NCBI GenBank assembly: GCA_039621445.1
Contig: CP154955.1
Span: 16,844,691-16,908,690, forward strand
DNA length: 64,000 nucleotides
DNA from: Euglena gracilis
Taxonomy: Eukaryota > Euglenida > Euglenophyceae > Euglenales
Direction: 5' to 3'
Part shown: piece by piece, positions 37,701 to 48,038 of the stretch
Layout of the letters: every line of letters starts with the position of its first letter
Numbering within the stretch: position 1 is the stretch's first letter
The notes under the pieces: generated by a model
Told to the model about the DNA's origin: nothing
The model's input: the letters and a program-made list of their open reading frames with translations, nothing else
Database searches by the model: none
Made by a program: the position numbers and the translations under genes

Positions 37701-40362
37701 AGGTGCTTAGACAAGGCGAGTGCAAGTTCCAATATTTTTCTAAAGCCTTGTTGAGGCGTGAATTTGGCGAGTTATTGTTGAGGTATTGTTTTTTTTTGCA
37801 TGCTAATGCTTTCGAGTTGAACAGCGCGCCCAAAAAGTAAAGGAAATTTTTCCTTTTTCGGCACAAAGAGGCGTGCATTTTTTTCTTTGCTCTCTCCTTG
37901 TATTTAGCACCACACTCAGCACCACATCCCAGTTCATCCTAATTAAACACTCCCATCACTTTACCCATATTTTTTTGTGTACTTTGAAGGAGGGTCTTGA
38001 GTGCATAACTCCTCAAAGGACCCTCATACTGGCATTTATCATTATCACTACTTTTGCCATTCCATCACATCTATGGAGCAGATAGCCACGGACGACCCCC
38101 CTGGAAACACCCGCCACCAAAGTTGTGACTGGCACTGTACAGAACATCGATGGTTGCCGGTCATGCCGTTGCTTTAGGTGTGTCCGACCCCACATCCTGG
38201 GGGGGGTGACTGACTGGTTTTTCTGTAGTGGCTGGCTGGTTTTTGGCTCAGGACCTCCCGAGTGGTCTTGATTTTGAGCGTTTTTTTTTTTTTTGGCTCG
38301 AGTGGCTTGAGTCCCCAGAGGGACTGGTTCTTCAAAAGTCACTGACTGGTTCTTTGAAAGTGGGGAGTCCCCCCCGGGTCGGAGGCCATGGCATGGCGTG
38401 GGTTTGGGGGCGTGGATGGCCCCGGTGCGGGCTTCTCTGTCGGGCGCTGGCCGGTCCCCGGCGGAGGACCTGCGGCAACAGCTGGACTCGTGCGTGCCGG
38501 CCTTCCGGCCCGACCTGCCCCGGCGGCGGAAGAAGGGCCCCGCGCTGCCCCACCTGCGGGCAGGGGGGCCCTGGGGGGGCCGGGCCTCCGGGGCTGACCC
38601 TGAGGTGGCTGTTTTCCACCGGGCTGGTCTCGCGTTGGGGCGGGCACTGCGCCAAGTCAGGTCGGGCGCATACTGTTGCTTAAGGTGCGTCCGACCCCCC
38701 CCCCCCCCCCGGGGGGTGATTGGCAGGGGTTTGCGGAGTGACTGACTGGTTTTTGGCTCCAGACTCCCCCACCCCCCCCCCCTTGGGTGGCCAGGATTGG
38801 CCGAAAGTGGCCACAGACCGCCGAAGGCGACGGAATTTTTTGGGTTTTTTTTATACAAAAATCCTTTGATTTTTGGCCATTTTTGGCCGACCAGCCAAAG
38901 TGACCGACCCCCCCCCCCCAGGGGGCAGGAAGTGGGTGACCGGTTTTTGAAAAGCGATTGACTGGTTTTTTGAAAGTGGAAAGTGACCCCCCTCCCCCGG
39001 GGGTCGGTAAGCAATGGTGCGGTGGGGCGGCTCACATTTGAGACACAAGCGCTACGGGGAGGTGTGTGCGCTGCCTGACGGGGCGTGGCACCCGATGCCC
39101 CCCTGCAGGCAGGGGTACCTGGAGCGGCGGGTGGAGGACCGGCTGTACCCATTCCATGAGCGGCCCTCGACCCGCCTTTCCGCCCTGACAAAGCAGCTGG
39201 CGGAAATGGAGGAGTCCGGGGCCACCGCCCAGGGGCAATCTGCGCATGGTGGCTCGCATTTGTGGCAACTTATCAAGATCAAATGATCTCTTCCCCAATC
39301 TATAACTCAGATATGAACGCTCCAATGGGTGTTGTTGATGTCATGGTGATGTGGGCCTCAAATCGATGGTGCGGTGCCTGTAACACGGCTTGTGTATGAC
39401 CCCCCATGTCAACTGCACTGGGGGGTGCTTGTAGGACCCTCCATGGAGGCCTTCAAGTTAAGTTGAAGGTTGCTTTTTATGGTTCCTGTATTTGAACCCA
39501 GCACCCCGGCGTCAGTGCACTGGTCTGACTGCTATTCTCTTTTGTTGTTCCTCTGCGTTTAACGACCCTTTTTGCACATCACTTGCGGCTGTTTGTCAAT
39601 GAAGATGGTTGTCCTCATTATCCTGACATGGGTTGCTCCATTCGTCAAAATCCTCTTCTCTGATCCTTTCCCTTCTGTGAGCACTTTGAAACGTTTCCAT
39701 TTGATTTGGAGCCATTCATAGCATATTCAGGCCCGCCTATCCCCACCATGCATTCACCTGAGCTCTGCAGGACCCCCCTGGAAGGGATGGGTGGATGTGG
39801 TTTTGATGGTTTGGATGGGGTGGGTGGATTGTGGGTGGACCACCGAATTCCCTCCCTCAGTGATCCACAGATACGCCCAACTTGGCTGGAAGCTGGGTTG
39901 GTACCTACTCCCCCCCCCCCCCGGGAAACTGTCATGCTCGAGAACCTGTCAGGGTCCCGCCCGGGAGACTGTCAGGGTCCCCGGTACCGGCCAACCTGTC
40001 AGGTGACAGTTTCCCGGGGGGGGGGGGTTGGTAAGGGTTGTTGGCCAACCTCAGGTGGTTTTGGACTGGGTGAGTGGGTGGGTGGGTGGTGAGGGGAGGG
40101 TTGGGGCTGGGGGGTGTTTGGCCCTGGGGGAAAAAAGTGGGGGCAGGGCAGGGCAGTGAGCGTTGGTTTTGCGCAGGGGGGGAGGGGTCCAGACCCCCCC
40201 TCCACCTTCAGACCCGAGGGGGGGGTGTCCGGGACCCCTCGGGACCAAAATGTTTTTTCTCGGTCACAAAGCGTTGGAGAATATGAATTTTTTGGAATGT
40301 GTTTTGGCCAATTTTTCAAAAAGTGTGCGAAAGGGCGTTTTTTTTTTTGGCCCTTTTCAGGC

Positions 40363-40435
<73 letters not shown>

Positions 40436-40910
40436 AGGGAATTTCTTAAGCCGGAGGGTACCCTACCCCCCGGGGGGGGTCCAGCCAGCCAGCAGCTCAA
40501 ATCCAGCCAGCAGCCCAAATTCGGGCTGGGAGCCCCCCCCCCCCCCGGGGGTCGACTGAAAGTCGGGTCCAGTCCGGCCGGAGGTTGGGCCAGCCGGCCG
40601 CAGGCTGGCCAGCCAACTGGGCTGCCCAGCTCACCTATCCCTGCATTTTTCCCCCTCGTCACAGCTTCCTCCACCACAGCCCCCCAGCCTTGATCTAGCT
40701 CGATCCACCAAAATGTCGAAAATGGCAAAAATGTGTTAGAAAATTTTGTTTTTCACCGACCCAGCCCAGCCCAGCCCAGCCCCCTCCATCCCCGGACCCC
40801 CCCCTCCCCCCCCGGGGGGGGGCCAGCCAGCCAGCAGCTCATCCAGCCAGCAGCCTTTTTGCCAGCCGGAGGCTGGACCCCCCCCCCCGGGGGTCCTTAA
40901 GAAATTCCCT

Positions 40911-40986
<76 letters not shown>

Positions 40987-43900
40987 CGCGCGCGCAGCGG
41001 GGAGGAGGACCCCCCCACCTCCCCGCTCACTTGATGCCCTGCCTGGGGGTCACTGAGTAAGTCCATGCTCCCCACCCCCAACCAGCTGCCCCAACTCGCC
41101 CCTGCCCCCAAGGCCAGGGCCCCCAAGCGGGCCGGCTCCAGCCTCGCCTCGGCGCAGCATTACATGCAGGACGTCCGCTGCACGCGCCACAGCCTGCCCC
41201 CCTCCTCCCCCCCGGAGCCGTTCTCTCACCGCAGCTCCCTCCTGCCCAGGGGGGGTGGGGCTGGTGCAGGGAGTCCGGGCTGAACATCTGACAGCCCTGT
41301 GGGTGGTGGGTGGGTTGCTCCGACCCCCTGGCACGACCATTCAAGTCAAGTCCAGAAAATCCCTGGCACGGTGCTGCGGTGGGTGAGGGTTGTCCAATCA
41401 GCCCCCACCACTTGAAGGGTCGGGGTTTTGGTTTTCTGGGGTGGGCAGTGTTACAGCACACCTCCCGCGCTGGGGGACCGAAAATGGCTATTTTTAAGGG
41501 AAAGTTGTCTTGGTCGGCGGCACTCGGACCCTGGGGACTCCCCTCCGGGGGGGGGGGGGTGCGAGCATAGCTATGGGTAGGCGTAGCACAAAGCGCCCCC
41601 TCCCCAGCCCAGGGTTCGTGTAAAGAAGCCTGCTCGTCAGGGGCGTCCCATCCCCGCCTGCCCCTCACGCTGGACAGTGCGCTGTTCCCCTTCCTGCAGC
41701 CCCCCGACGCCGGCGCGGCGCCGTGGGGCGGCGACGAGGCCCCGGCCCTCCGGCCCACCAGCCTGGACCGGACAGGGCGGCGCGAAAGAAAGGGTCGGGG
41801 TCTGCGTTCGGACAGTTGTCTCGACCCATAGCCAAAAAGACAGAATCCCTTGGCCCCACACCAAGCGTTTGGTCCATGTCTCCTTTGGATTGAGACTTTG
41901 GACAACTGATATTGTCTGAAGTCCTTTTTATCCAGTCACGCTGTTCCAGTCGTCTAAGCAACCTCCAGTCCGAATCCATATTTTCAGCTGCCTGGACCAT
42001 GGAGTCAATAAGCACTGGTGAGCCCCCCCAAGGGGCTGGAATTTTCGAGTGTGGTTGGCTGGGTTGAGGCTGCTGCCCCCCCCCCCCCCCCGGTGGAGGT
42101 GAGGTGCATTATGGGTCAGTCCGGCCAGGTCTTTGGCCTGGCTGTAAGTTTCTTCCTGGTTTTCTGCCGAATTTGGATGGGTGGGTGTGGTTTGGTCTGG
42201 CCTCGGGGGAGGGGGGGGGGAGAGGGTTGTGCGTTGGTGGGGTTTCGGAAGAAGTGGTGGGTTTGGGTTTGGGAAACAGTGACTTGGCAGGGGTGGGGTT
42301 GTGTGTTTGCGTCGCATTGTTGTTGGGTCCTTGTTGCCCCGGACGGCGTTGCAGGGGAGGGCCCGTGGATGCCGGAGGGCCTCCCTGCGGCCGGCCCACC
42401 ACCCACCGCAGCCCCTCCCCGCGGCCGCTGGACGAGTCGTACGGCTCCTCCTTCCCGCCCATCTCGGAGCGCAGCGCGTCGCGCGCCGGGCGGGCGGCGG
42501 GCCCCGGCGGCTCCCGGCGGGGCCGTCCGCCGTGGGACGCGCGGCCGCTGAACCTCGACGCCGTCTCCGCCCAAGCCCGTCGCCCAGGGGGGGCAGAGAC
42601 AGGCATTGATTTTTTTGAGACGAAAATTCTCAAAAATTTTTATAGTTTTTTGAGGCGTTCTTTAAGGTTTTTTTAAAAACGGTTTGCATTTCAATTTCAA
42701 GAATTTTTAAGGCGTCTATTTTCCAAGGGCGGTGACAGAGCCACATGGATATCGAAGCAACGTCGGTCCATGTTGAAAATCAGAAAGTTCAAAAACCCAT
42801 TCTTTTGAGTTTTGGGGGGATAGACAAATGTTCCGTCGATGCCAGAAACCCCCCCTTCGGAGTTGGCTTGTTTTTTTGCCAAGATTTTGCAACGTTATTT
42901 TTGCTCGGATTTCGAAAGATTTCCAGGACAAATTTCTTAAGATTTTTTAAGGTTTTTAAGGCATTTTGGCCAAACATTTTTTAAGGGTTTTAAAGTTTTT
43001 TTTTTTAAGGTTTGTTAAGGCGCCTTAAAAAATAATCCCTCCGCAGAGACGATGGGCAGACTGAATTGGCGCAAACACAAAAGAACCCAAAACAAAGTTA
43101 ACCCCCCTCCCAAATAATACCCCCGGGGATTATTTTATTTTTTCACCCAAAGTCCCCGTCCGAGAGGGGCGGTATTGTTTGGGGGTATTTTTCAAAGTTT
43201 TCGAAGATTTCCGAAAAATCCATAAGACCCAAAATCACTCCCATTTTGTCATTTTTTTTGCACCTTTCCGCACAAATTGGCATATTTGGATGCAAGATGG
43301 TCCACAAAAACCCATTTTTTGGTCATTTTTTGCCGTTCAACCACATTTTTTTTCAGGCAAAAATCGAGGTCGGTGGCCGAAATTGGGGGGGGGGGTTATT
43401 ATTTTTTTGGTTGAAGTCGGACCCCAAGGGGGGGTGTTATCTCGGGGGGTGTTGTTTGGGGAGAGGGTTTAACTCTCTGCCCCAAAATAAGACCCAGGTC
43501 TTATTTTTAGGTCCGTCGCTGGAAGCCTTCAGAAGTGTTCTTAACTTTGGCCTCTGGGGGGGGGGTCATATTTTTGGGCCTTATCTAATTATTTGGAGAT
43601 TTCCTCCCCTCGACAATTTCATATCTGGCAATTTTTTCCCCAATCCTATGTGAAGGCAAGTGATTTCACACCGAAGCAGGAACCGGAAGACCCCTAAAAA
43701 ATATGTGTGTGGGGGCCTTGACTCTGCAATCCGGATGGTGATCATCCCCTGTCGGTGCATACCCCAAAACCTTTTTAAAAGTTTTCTCCCATTCACAGAG
43801 TGGTTTTTGTTTATCGGAACAAAAAGGGGGGTGTTTTTTGATCTGGAAGGATTGATTTTGTTGTGTTTCGGGGATTTCGGGTCGACCCCATCGGAGATGT

Positions 43901-44249
43901 GGAAAAAGTACCAAGGGTGACGTTTTTAAAACGTTCTAAAACTGTCTTCGAAGAACGTTCTTGGTTCAACCAATTCGCACAGGCATCTTTCCTCTGCTGG
44001 CCCTTAAACCAAAAGTCCTTGTTGGGTATGAGGTGGGGGGGGGGGCGACCCACTCCCCCCTCTCTGTGCCAGGAGAGGGGGGGATGATGACCCCCCTCCC
44101 GGCTGCCCATAAATCCTTGTTGGAACGACCGTCTGCCGTGCCCCGCCTGCCGCCACGGGGGCCGCACCAGCCCGCCCAAGCTGGCGCCCGTCCCGCCCAG
44201 CATGCGGCCGGCCACCCAGGAGTACGCCCGGCAGCCACGCATCCCCTAA
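30456..44249 (+). CDS. Multi-exon gene with EF-hand-like segments; function unknown
   Basis: I do not recognise the gene. The proposed ATG at 30456 opens MAASSIDLTAARRRSSQKML. Exon candidates: 31922-~32000 (PLTRTIPIPRAPLPPTLAEL), ~32173-32240 (LQKARAAFGAKEKAGHGPF), 33013-33112 (VQQLRELLLSIGEAPSEPEL then EKLMQRVG), ~33884-33895, ~35029-35185 (DDSVLTFDQFSSLFGADAIR), 36745-36846 (LRALQKVREMTFRKQVPRAM), 37154-37259 (EAWTFDLDQVYNQPRLALPP), ~38466-38570, ~39106-39235 (YLERRVEDRLYPFHERPSTR), ~41060-41250, ~41660-41790, ~42400-42595 and an end with TQEYARQPRIP, stop TAA at 44247. The 32.2 plus 33.0 kb exons read like a calmodulin-type EF-hand pair (AF.....G.F then LR.LL.SIGE.PSE.EL..LM) with a degenerate calcium loop. 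It could be two adjacent genes. A Tc1-like element lies in the first intron. Confidence 0.5.
30805..31514 (+). mobile_element. Short Tc1/mariner element with intact terminal repeats and the transposase C-terminus only
   Basis: The terminal inverted repeats are ~70 bp: CGTCTCAAGGTTATTCACGT on the left (from ~30810) and CACGTGAATAACCTTGAGAC on the right (31489-31508). They end in TA on both sides (30803-30804 and 31515-31516), the Tc1 target duplication. The coding remnant runs from ~31064 to the TAA at ~31348: HTSRSTMNFL, then WPLQSPDLNPVEHCWAWLAS, the third catalytic block of DDE Tc1 transposases (PDLNPIEHLW in others), and a normal C-terminus. Upstream (~30980-31063) the frame is broken and the first two catalytic Asp blocks are missing. 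The element is internally deleted and non-autonomous. It lies in intron 1 of the EF-hand-like gene. Confidence 0.9.
31726..31754. repeat. (CA)n microsatellite
   Basis: A run of CA dinucleotides in an intron, just upstream of a candidate acceptor CCCAACAG at ~31800. Confidence 0.9.
35541..35820. repeat. Composite satellite: ATATC-type pentanucleotide array plus 17-bp GGGCAATTGACGCCCCC repeats
   Basis: 35541-35645 is a five-base repeat mixing ATATC, ACATC and ATACC. After a C-run, GGGCAATTG starts at 35661, 35678, 35695, 35712 and 35729, an exact 17-bp period. Then come GTCACCCC/AATTTGTCACCCC modules to ~35815. It lies in an intron of the EF-hand-like gene. Confidence 0.9.
36010..36262. repeat. 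Second composite satellite, mirror arrangement of the 35.5-kb one
   Basis: GGGCAATTG occurs at 36010, 36027 and 36044, then the same GTCACCCC/CCGTGCTGCCC modules, then a GACAATTGCC half-site, and finally an ATATC/ATACC pentanucleotide array at 36155-36262. Compared with the first cluster, the pentanucleotide array is on the other side. The two therefore bracket about 190 bp of unique DNA (35820-36009). Confidence 0.9.
39917..40032. repeat. Dispersed repeat with GACAG words, copy 1
   Basis: It has GGGAAACTGTCATGCTCGAG, CCTGTCAGGGTCCC and CCGGTACCGGCCAACCTGTC, and ends in GTGACAGTTTCCCGGGG. The reverse complement of this block is present at ~60713-60795. It lies in an intron of the EF-hand-like gene. 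Confidence 0.8.
40366..40435. repeat. (GT)n microsatellite
   Basis: About 35 GT units. A second run of the same kind is at 40911-40982. Both lie beside C-run/G-run hairpins and AATTTCTTAAG or its complement, so the two may be copies of one larger repeat. Confidence 0.95.
40911..40986. repeat. (GT)n microsatellite, second copy
   Basis: About 35 GT units ending in GCGTGCGCGCGCGC. The left flank CTTAAGAAATTCCCTG is the reverse complement of CAGGGAATTTCTTAAG, which follows the run at 40366-40435. Confidence 0.95.
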
Positions 44250-46004
44250 AGGTTATGCAGACCCTCTGTGCATGCTGCAGCGGGCCCGATTTCGGCCCAG
44301 CCCAGTCACAGCAGCATCCCCCCTCCCTAGTTGCCAAACCCATGTTTTTTGTGACAGGGCCCAGCTCAAAGCTTATTTTTTTTCCGCACATAAATGTTAG
44401 AAATTTCGGTCAAATAAGTGGTCAAAATGGGTTTTAAAACAGGTTTTTGAGGTTGGAGGCTTTCTTTGTCTGTTTGTTGGCACTTCTCCACTTCAGGCCT
44501 TTGGCAATTTGGACCGCTCTAACCAGCACCTGATGGGCAGCCCAGCTCAGCAGTGCAGCCCGGATCCAGTACGCCCCCCCCCCCATCAAGACAGTCAGCC
44601 AGCCCAATGCTCTCAGCACAGGGATCCCCCATGCCTGAAGAGGTGTGTGCCGGCAGTTGTGCCTTGCCGCACTGCTGACGACGGACCAGGCCGAGAAGGG
44701 CACCCCTGACCCCCCCCCTCCCAAACCATGCTGAAGCTGTGCTTGAGGTCAGAGTGGTAGGAAATTCCCCAGGGGGCAGTATTGCTTGTTGTTCTTGTGG
44801 CCCGGCAGGTTCTGGGTCTAAAAGAAGAAGGCCATAGGCGTTGGTTTGTCCATTCATCGGTCTGCATCCATGTATTCGTCTGTCTGTCTGTTCAACTCTG
44901 TCTGTTGCACATTACAGAAGAGATGACAGGTTGGCATTCAGTTTTTGCATCCATCTCAAGCTTTGTGCATCATTCATAAATTCATTCATAAATACCACCA
45001 GGATTTTCCCAGCTTTTGAATAATGCTGAGCTCTAATAGGACTTACACGACTGGCTACCGACGGTTACAACTTAGGCCTTCAAACTTTCCTGGGCTGCCT
45101 GACCAATTTTTCGATGAAGCAATCTCCACGTTCGCGTTCTCACTGTTCACCAAGTGGCCAAATCCTGGGGGCACTCGGTTTCGTTCGCTGTTCCTTCGCT
45201 GACAGCTTTACACACAACGCCACTTCTCAATGCTAGGAAGTTTTTCCGGATATTCCAGCACACTGCACAAATGAAGCATCGTTGTTGATACCAGCGAGAC
45301 CGTCTGCTGTGATACATTCACATACATTTCAGAAATACACACATTTCGAGAGAAACATTGATTGCCATTGACTGCTTTGGAATAATTTTCCCTGACCAAG
45401 GCGTGTTTTCACGTTGGGCACTCAGGTTTCAAGCAGCTTCGAAATGACGGCTCCAGTATCACATCAGAACTGGTACAACAGTATGAGACTTCCTTTCGCC
45501 CACTGCCACCATCTCGACAAAACATTTGATGTGAAGAGAGATCTTTGGTTCCATCCATGGCCCAGACTGCCTGACTCACTTCCAGTCTGAATTTTTGAGG
45601 CTCTGATTACATTTTCACTTGTTTGCATTCGTCACTTTTAGGTTGCTGAACCCTTGGCACATTCGACACCACTACCTCTCACTGCCAGGTCATCATTGTG
45701 TTGACAGGTTGCAGTTGACGGAATCAACCGAAAGGCCCGTCTGATTGGCCAGCAACAAGAAGCTGTTAGCTGTAGGATGGCAGTTCTACACTCTCCGTTT
45801 TACGCGTAGAAGTTGCCGTACACCCCCCAAATGAAAACGATGACCCCCAAACGGTCCCAAAATTCCGGGGCTCCATTACGGGAAACTCCAGATGGGGGGG
45901 GCTTTTTGGGTCTTCTTTTGTGAGTTGGGGGGGGGTTTCCTTGTCTCTTCATTCTGTTGGAAAGAGGGCAGAACTGCACCTCTTCACCCCCCTCCGGCTG
46001 TGTG
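44250..46004. other. Spacer without a recognised gene
   Basis: After the TAA at 44247 there is mixed AT-rich sequence. I see no exon with homology, no clear repeat apart from short C/G runs, and no RNA gene. Single exons of the gene ending at 46126 could be hidden here. Confidence 0.35.
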
Positions 46005-46126
46005 GCAAGGCAGTGGGGCCCTCAGGCTGAGGACGCAGCAGCAGAGCTGGAGGGACTGCGGATGGCACACGCCATCGGTGTCCAGGCGTACGAGGACCGC
46101 CTCCTCCGCTCCCAGCTGGCCGGGTA
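46005..46126 (+). CDS. Terminal exon of an unidentified gene
   Basis: Positions ~46005-46126 read QAEDAAAELEGLRMAHAIGV QAYEDRLLRSQLAG and then a TAG stop at 46124. The exon-like GC content and helical, Ala/Leu/Glu-rich character look coding. A possible acceptor TGTGGCAAG or CCCTCAG lies just upstream. It could be the last exon of a gene between 44.3 and 46.1 kb, or a late exon of the 30.4-44.2 kb gene. Function is unknown. Confidence 0.4.
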
Positions 46127-46684
46127 GTGTATTCTGACCGGCGACTCGTTTTCGCTTTCCTGGACACCAACTCTGGGTATGTTTTTTTTTGCCGTCTATT
46201 CCACAGTTGTATCCCGGGGCAGGGCATCATTGTCCAGGGGTTTGCTCAGCTGCATGCCGCGAACATTCTTGAAAATCAGTCGAAGCAACTCAAAATGGAG
46301 CTCTCCGCATCATCAAAACTAATTTTTTTTTTTACAGGATCAAACCATGACAGTCGAAAAATTTTGAATCTAATAGTCGTCTTGCTTTTCTGGATCTATT
46401 GTGTTCTGGTCAAGGTGTGTTGCAACGTATGTGTGTCGTTCTAGCAACAACAAATCATGGAATATGGAAAACTCCGGGAAGTATGAGACCACTAAGAGGA
46501 GTTTGTCAATCAAGGGATTTCTGACAAGCTTTGAGCCATTTACATGCACAATGTGGTCGGAAATTTTCGTCTTTTGGTGATTTTTCTTCTGAAAAATGAG
46601 AGAAAATGGACTGTAAAATCAGGTTTTCTGAGAAAGTTCAGAGAAGAACTAATTCCACACATCTATTAAAATAAACCAATCAAA

Positions 46685-46725
46685 CTTAGGCGGCGCGAAT
46701 TGCCCAAATTTTTTGGCATTTTTTA
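46685..46725. repeat. Left terminal inverted repeat of the 12.8-kb element
   Basis: It begins CTTAGGCGG and matches the right end with one mismatch over the first 24 bp (C/T at base 10). Beyond that the match is imperfect. The flanking TCAAA lies at 46680-46684. Confidence 0.85.
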
Positions 46726-46755
46726 GGCGTTATGGGTGTGCGGGTTCCCGTGTAA

Positions 46756-48038
46756 GCCACCCCCCTGAAACGTGACCGAAATTTCTGACACTTGATGCAA
46801 CCCAGAAATTGTGTGCGGGTTTCCGCCTGTTTCCACTGTTTTGACATGTGACCCATTTTGGAAATTAATGGTTGAAAAGGGGTGGTTTTGTGAAAACCCC
46901 CCAGAAACCTGGCCGAAAATGTGAAAACGGAGAAGGGGTGGGAGAACACCTGGCCGTCGGAGCCCCGGCCGTGTCACGGCGGAGTCGGACCCCACCTCCG
47001 GGAGGGGGGTGACATGGCGGAACCTGTGAGGGAGAGGCACCCGCGTAAGCAACCCGCGCGTTTTTGGAGGACTGGTGAGTGCCGACGACCAGTGACGGGA
47101 GGGGGAAACGAACACCCCTGCTGAACGGATGTCCTAATTTTTGACAGATGGTGTGTTGGGCGGGAAACCGCACAGAACAGACGAACCACGTGTGAAGGGG
47201 CTAACACTACGAGAGGGGGCTGAGTAACTATGGTTGGTTAAAAGTGAACTTGTGCGGTTATCCGTGCAAAAACATACTGGGAAACCCTTGGGGATGTTTG
47301 GCTGGGAACTGGACCTGACATCCAAAGGGGTAGCTTTGTTCAGGCTGCCCTCCCATAGCCCCCCGCCGCCCGCCTGCCAGAGACTGCGATAGCACACGAA
47401 GCGCAACGACAGAGAGAAGGGAGAGAGGGGGAGGGTATGTGTGCGGATCACCGTGCAGCTTGGTCCTGGTCCTGGAGGGGTCCTTGGTCCGGGGGGGAAG
47501 AGAGAGAGACGAAGTCTCTGTGGGCGGTCCACACGGAAACGAGAGACAAACGAAGGGGACGAACGGACAGCCGACTGGGTGGTCCAGGTCCAGGGCACAC
47601 GGGGCGTGATCTCAGGGAGGGGTATGTGTCAGAGAGGGATTCACACTCCATACAAAGGGTTGGTGGGACACCGGCCACGGAATGGGAGACAGAATGTGTG
47701 CCCTGGTCCTCACACGGCGGTGGGGGCGTCCGGTGGGTCCCAGGTGAGAGGGGTGATGGAGTGATCCCAGGGGGTTGAGGTCCCGTCGAAAGGTGAAAGG
47801 CATTTGGGCAGTCCCGGGGACAGTGGGTGTGGGGAGGGTGTGTGACACAAAAAAGGCGACGGGCGGTCCCAGGTTCAGAAGCATCGGGCGGTCCACACAG
47901 GAGGGGCAGACAGAGCTGCTCAGCCGGCCGCCCACGGCCGCCCACGGCCGTCCACTCGGTGGCGCTGTCGGGGATGGGGATGGCGGCGCAGCCGCCCCGC
48001 CGCCCGCCCGGCCCGCCCCCGCCGGCCCGCGCTGCTGC
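46756..48038. other. Left non-coding part of the 12.8-kb element
   Basis: It follows the stop of the minus-strand gene. Five of the palindromes lie here. Open frames on both strands are Arg/Pro/Ser-rich and show no homology. There may be 3' untranslated exons, but I cannot define them. Confidence 0.4.
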
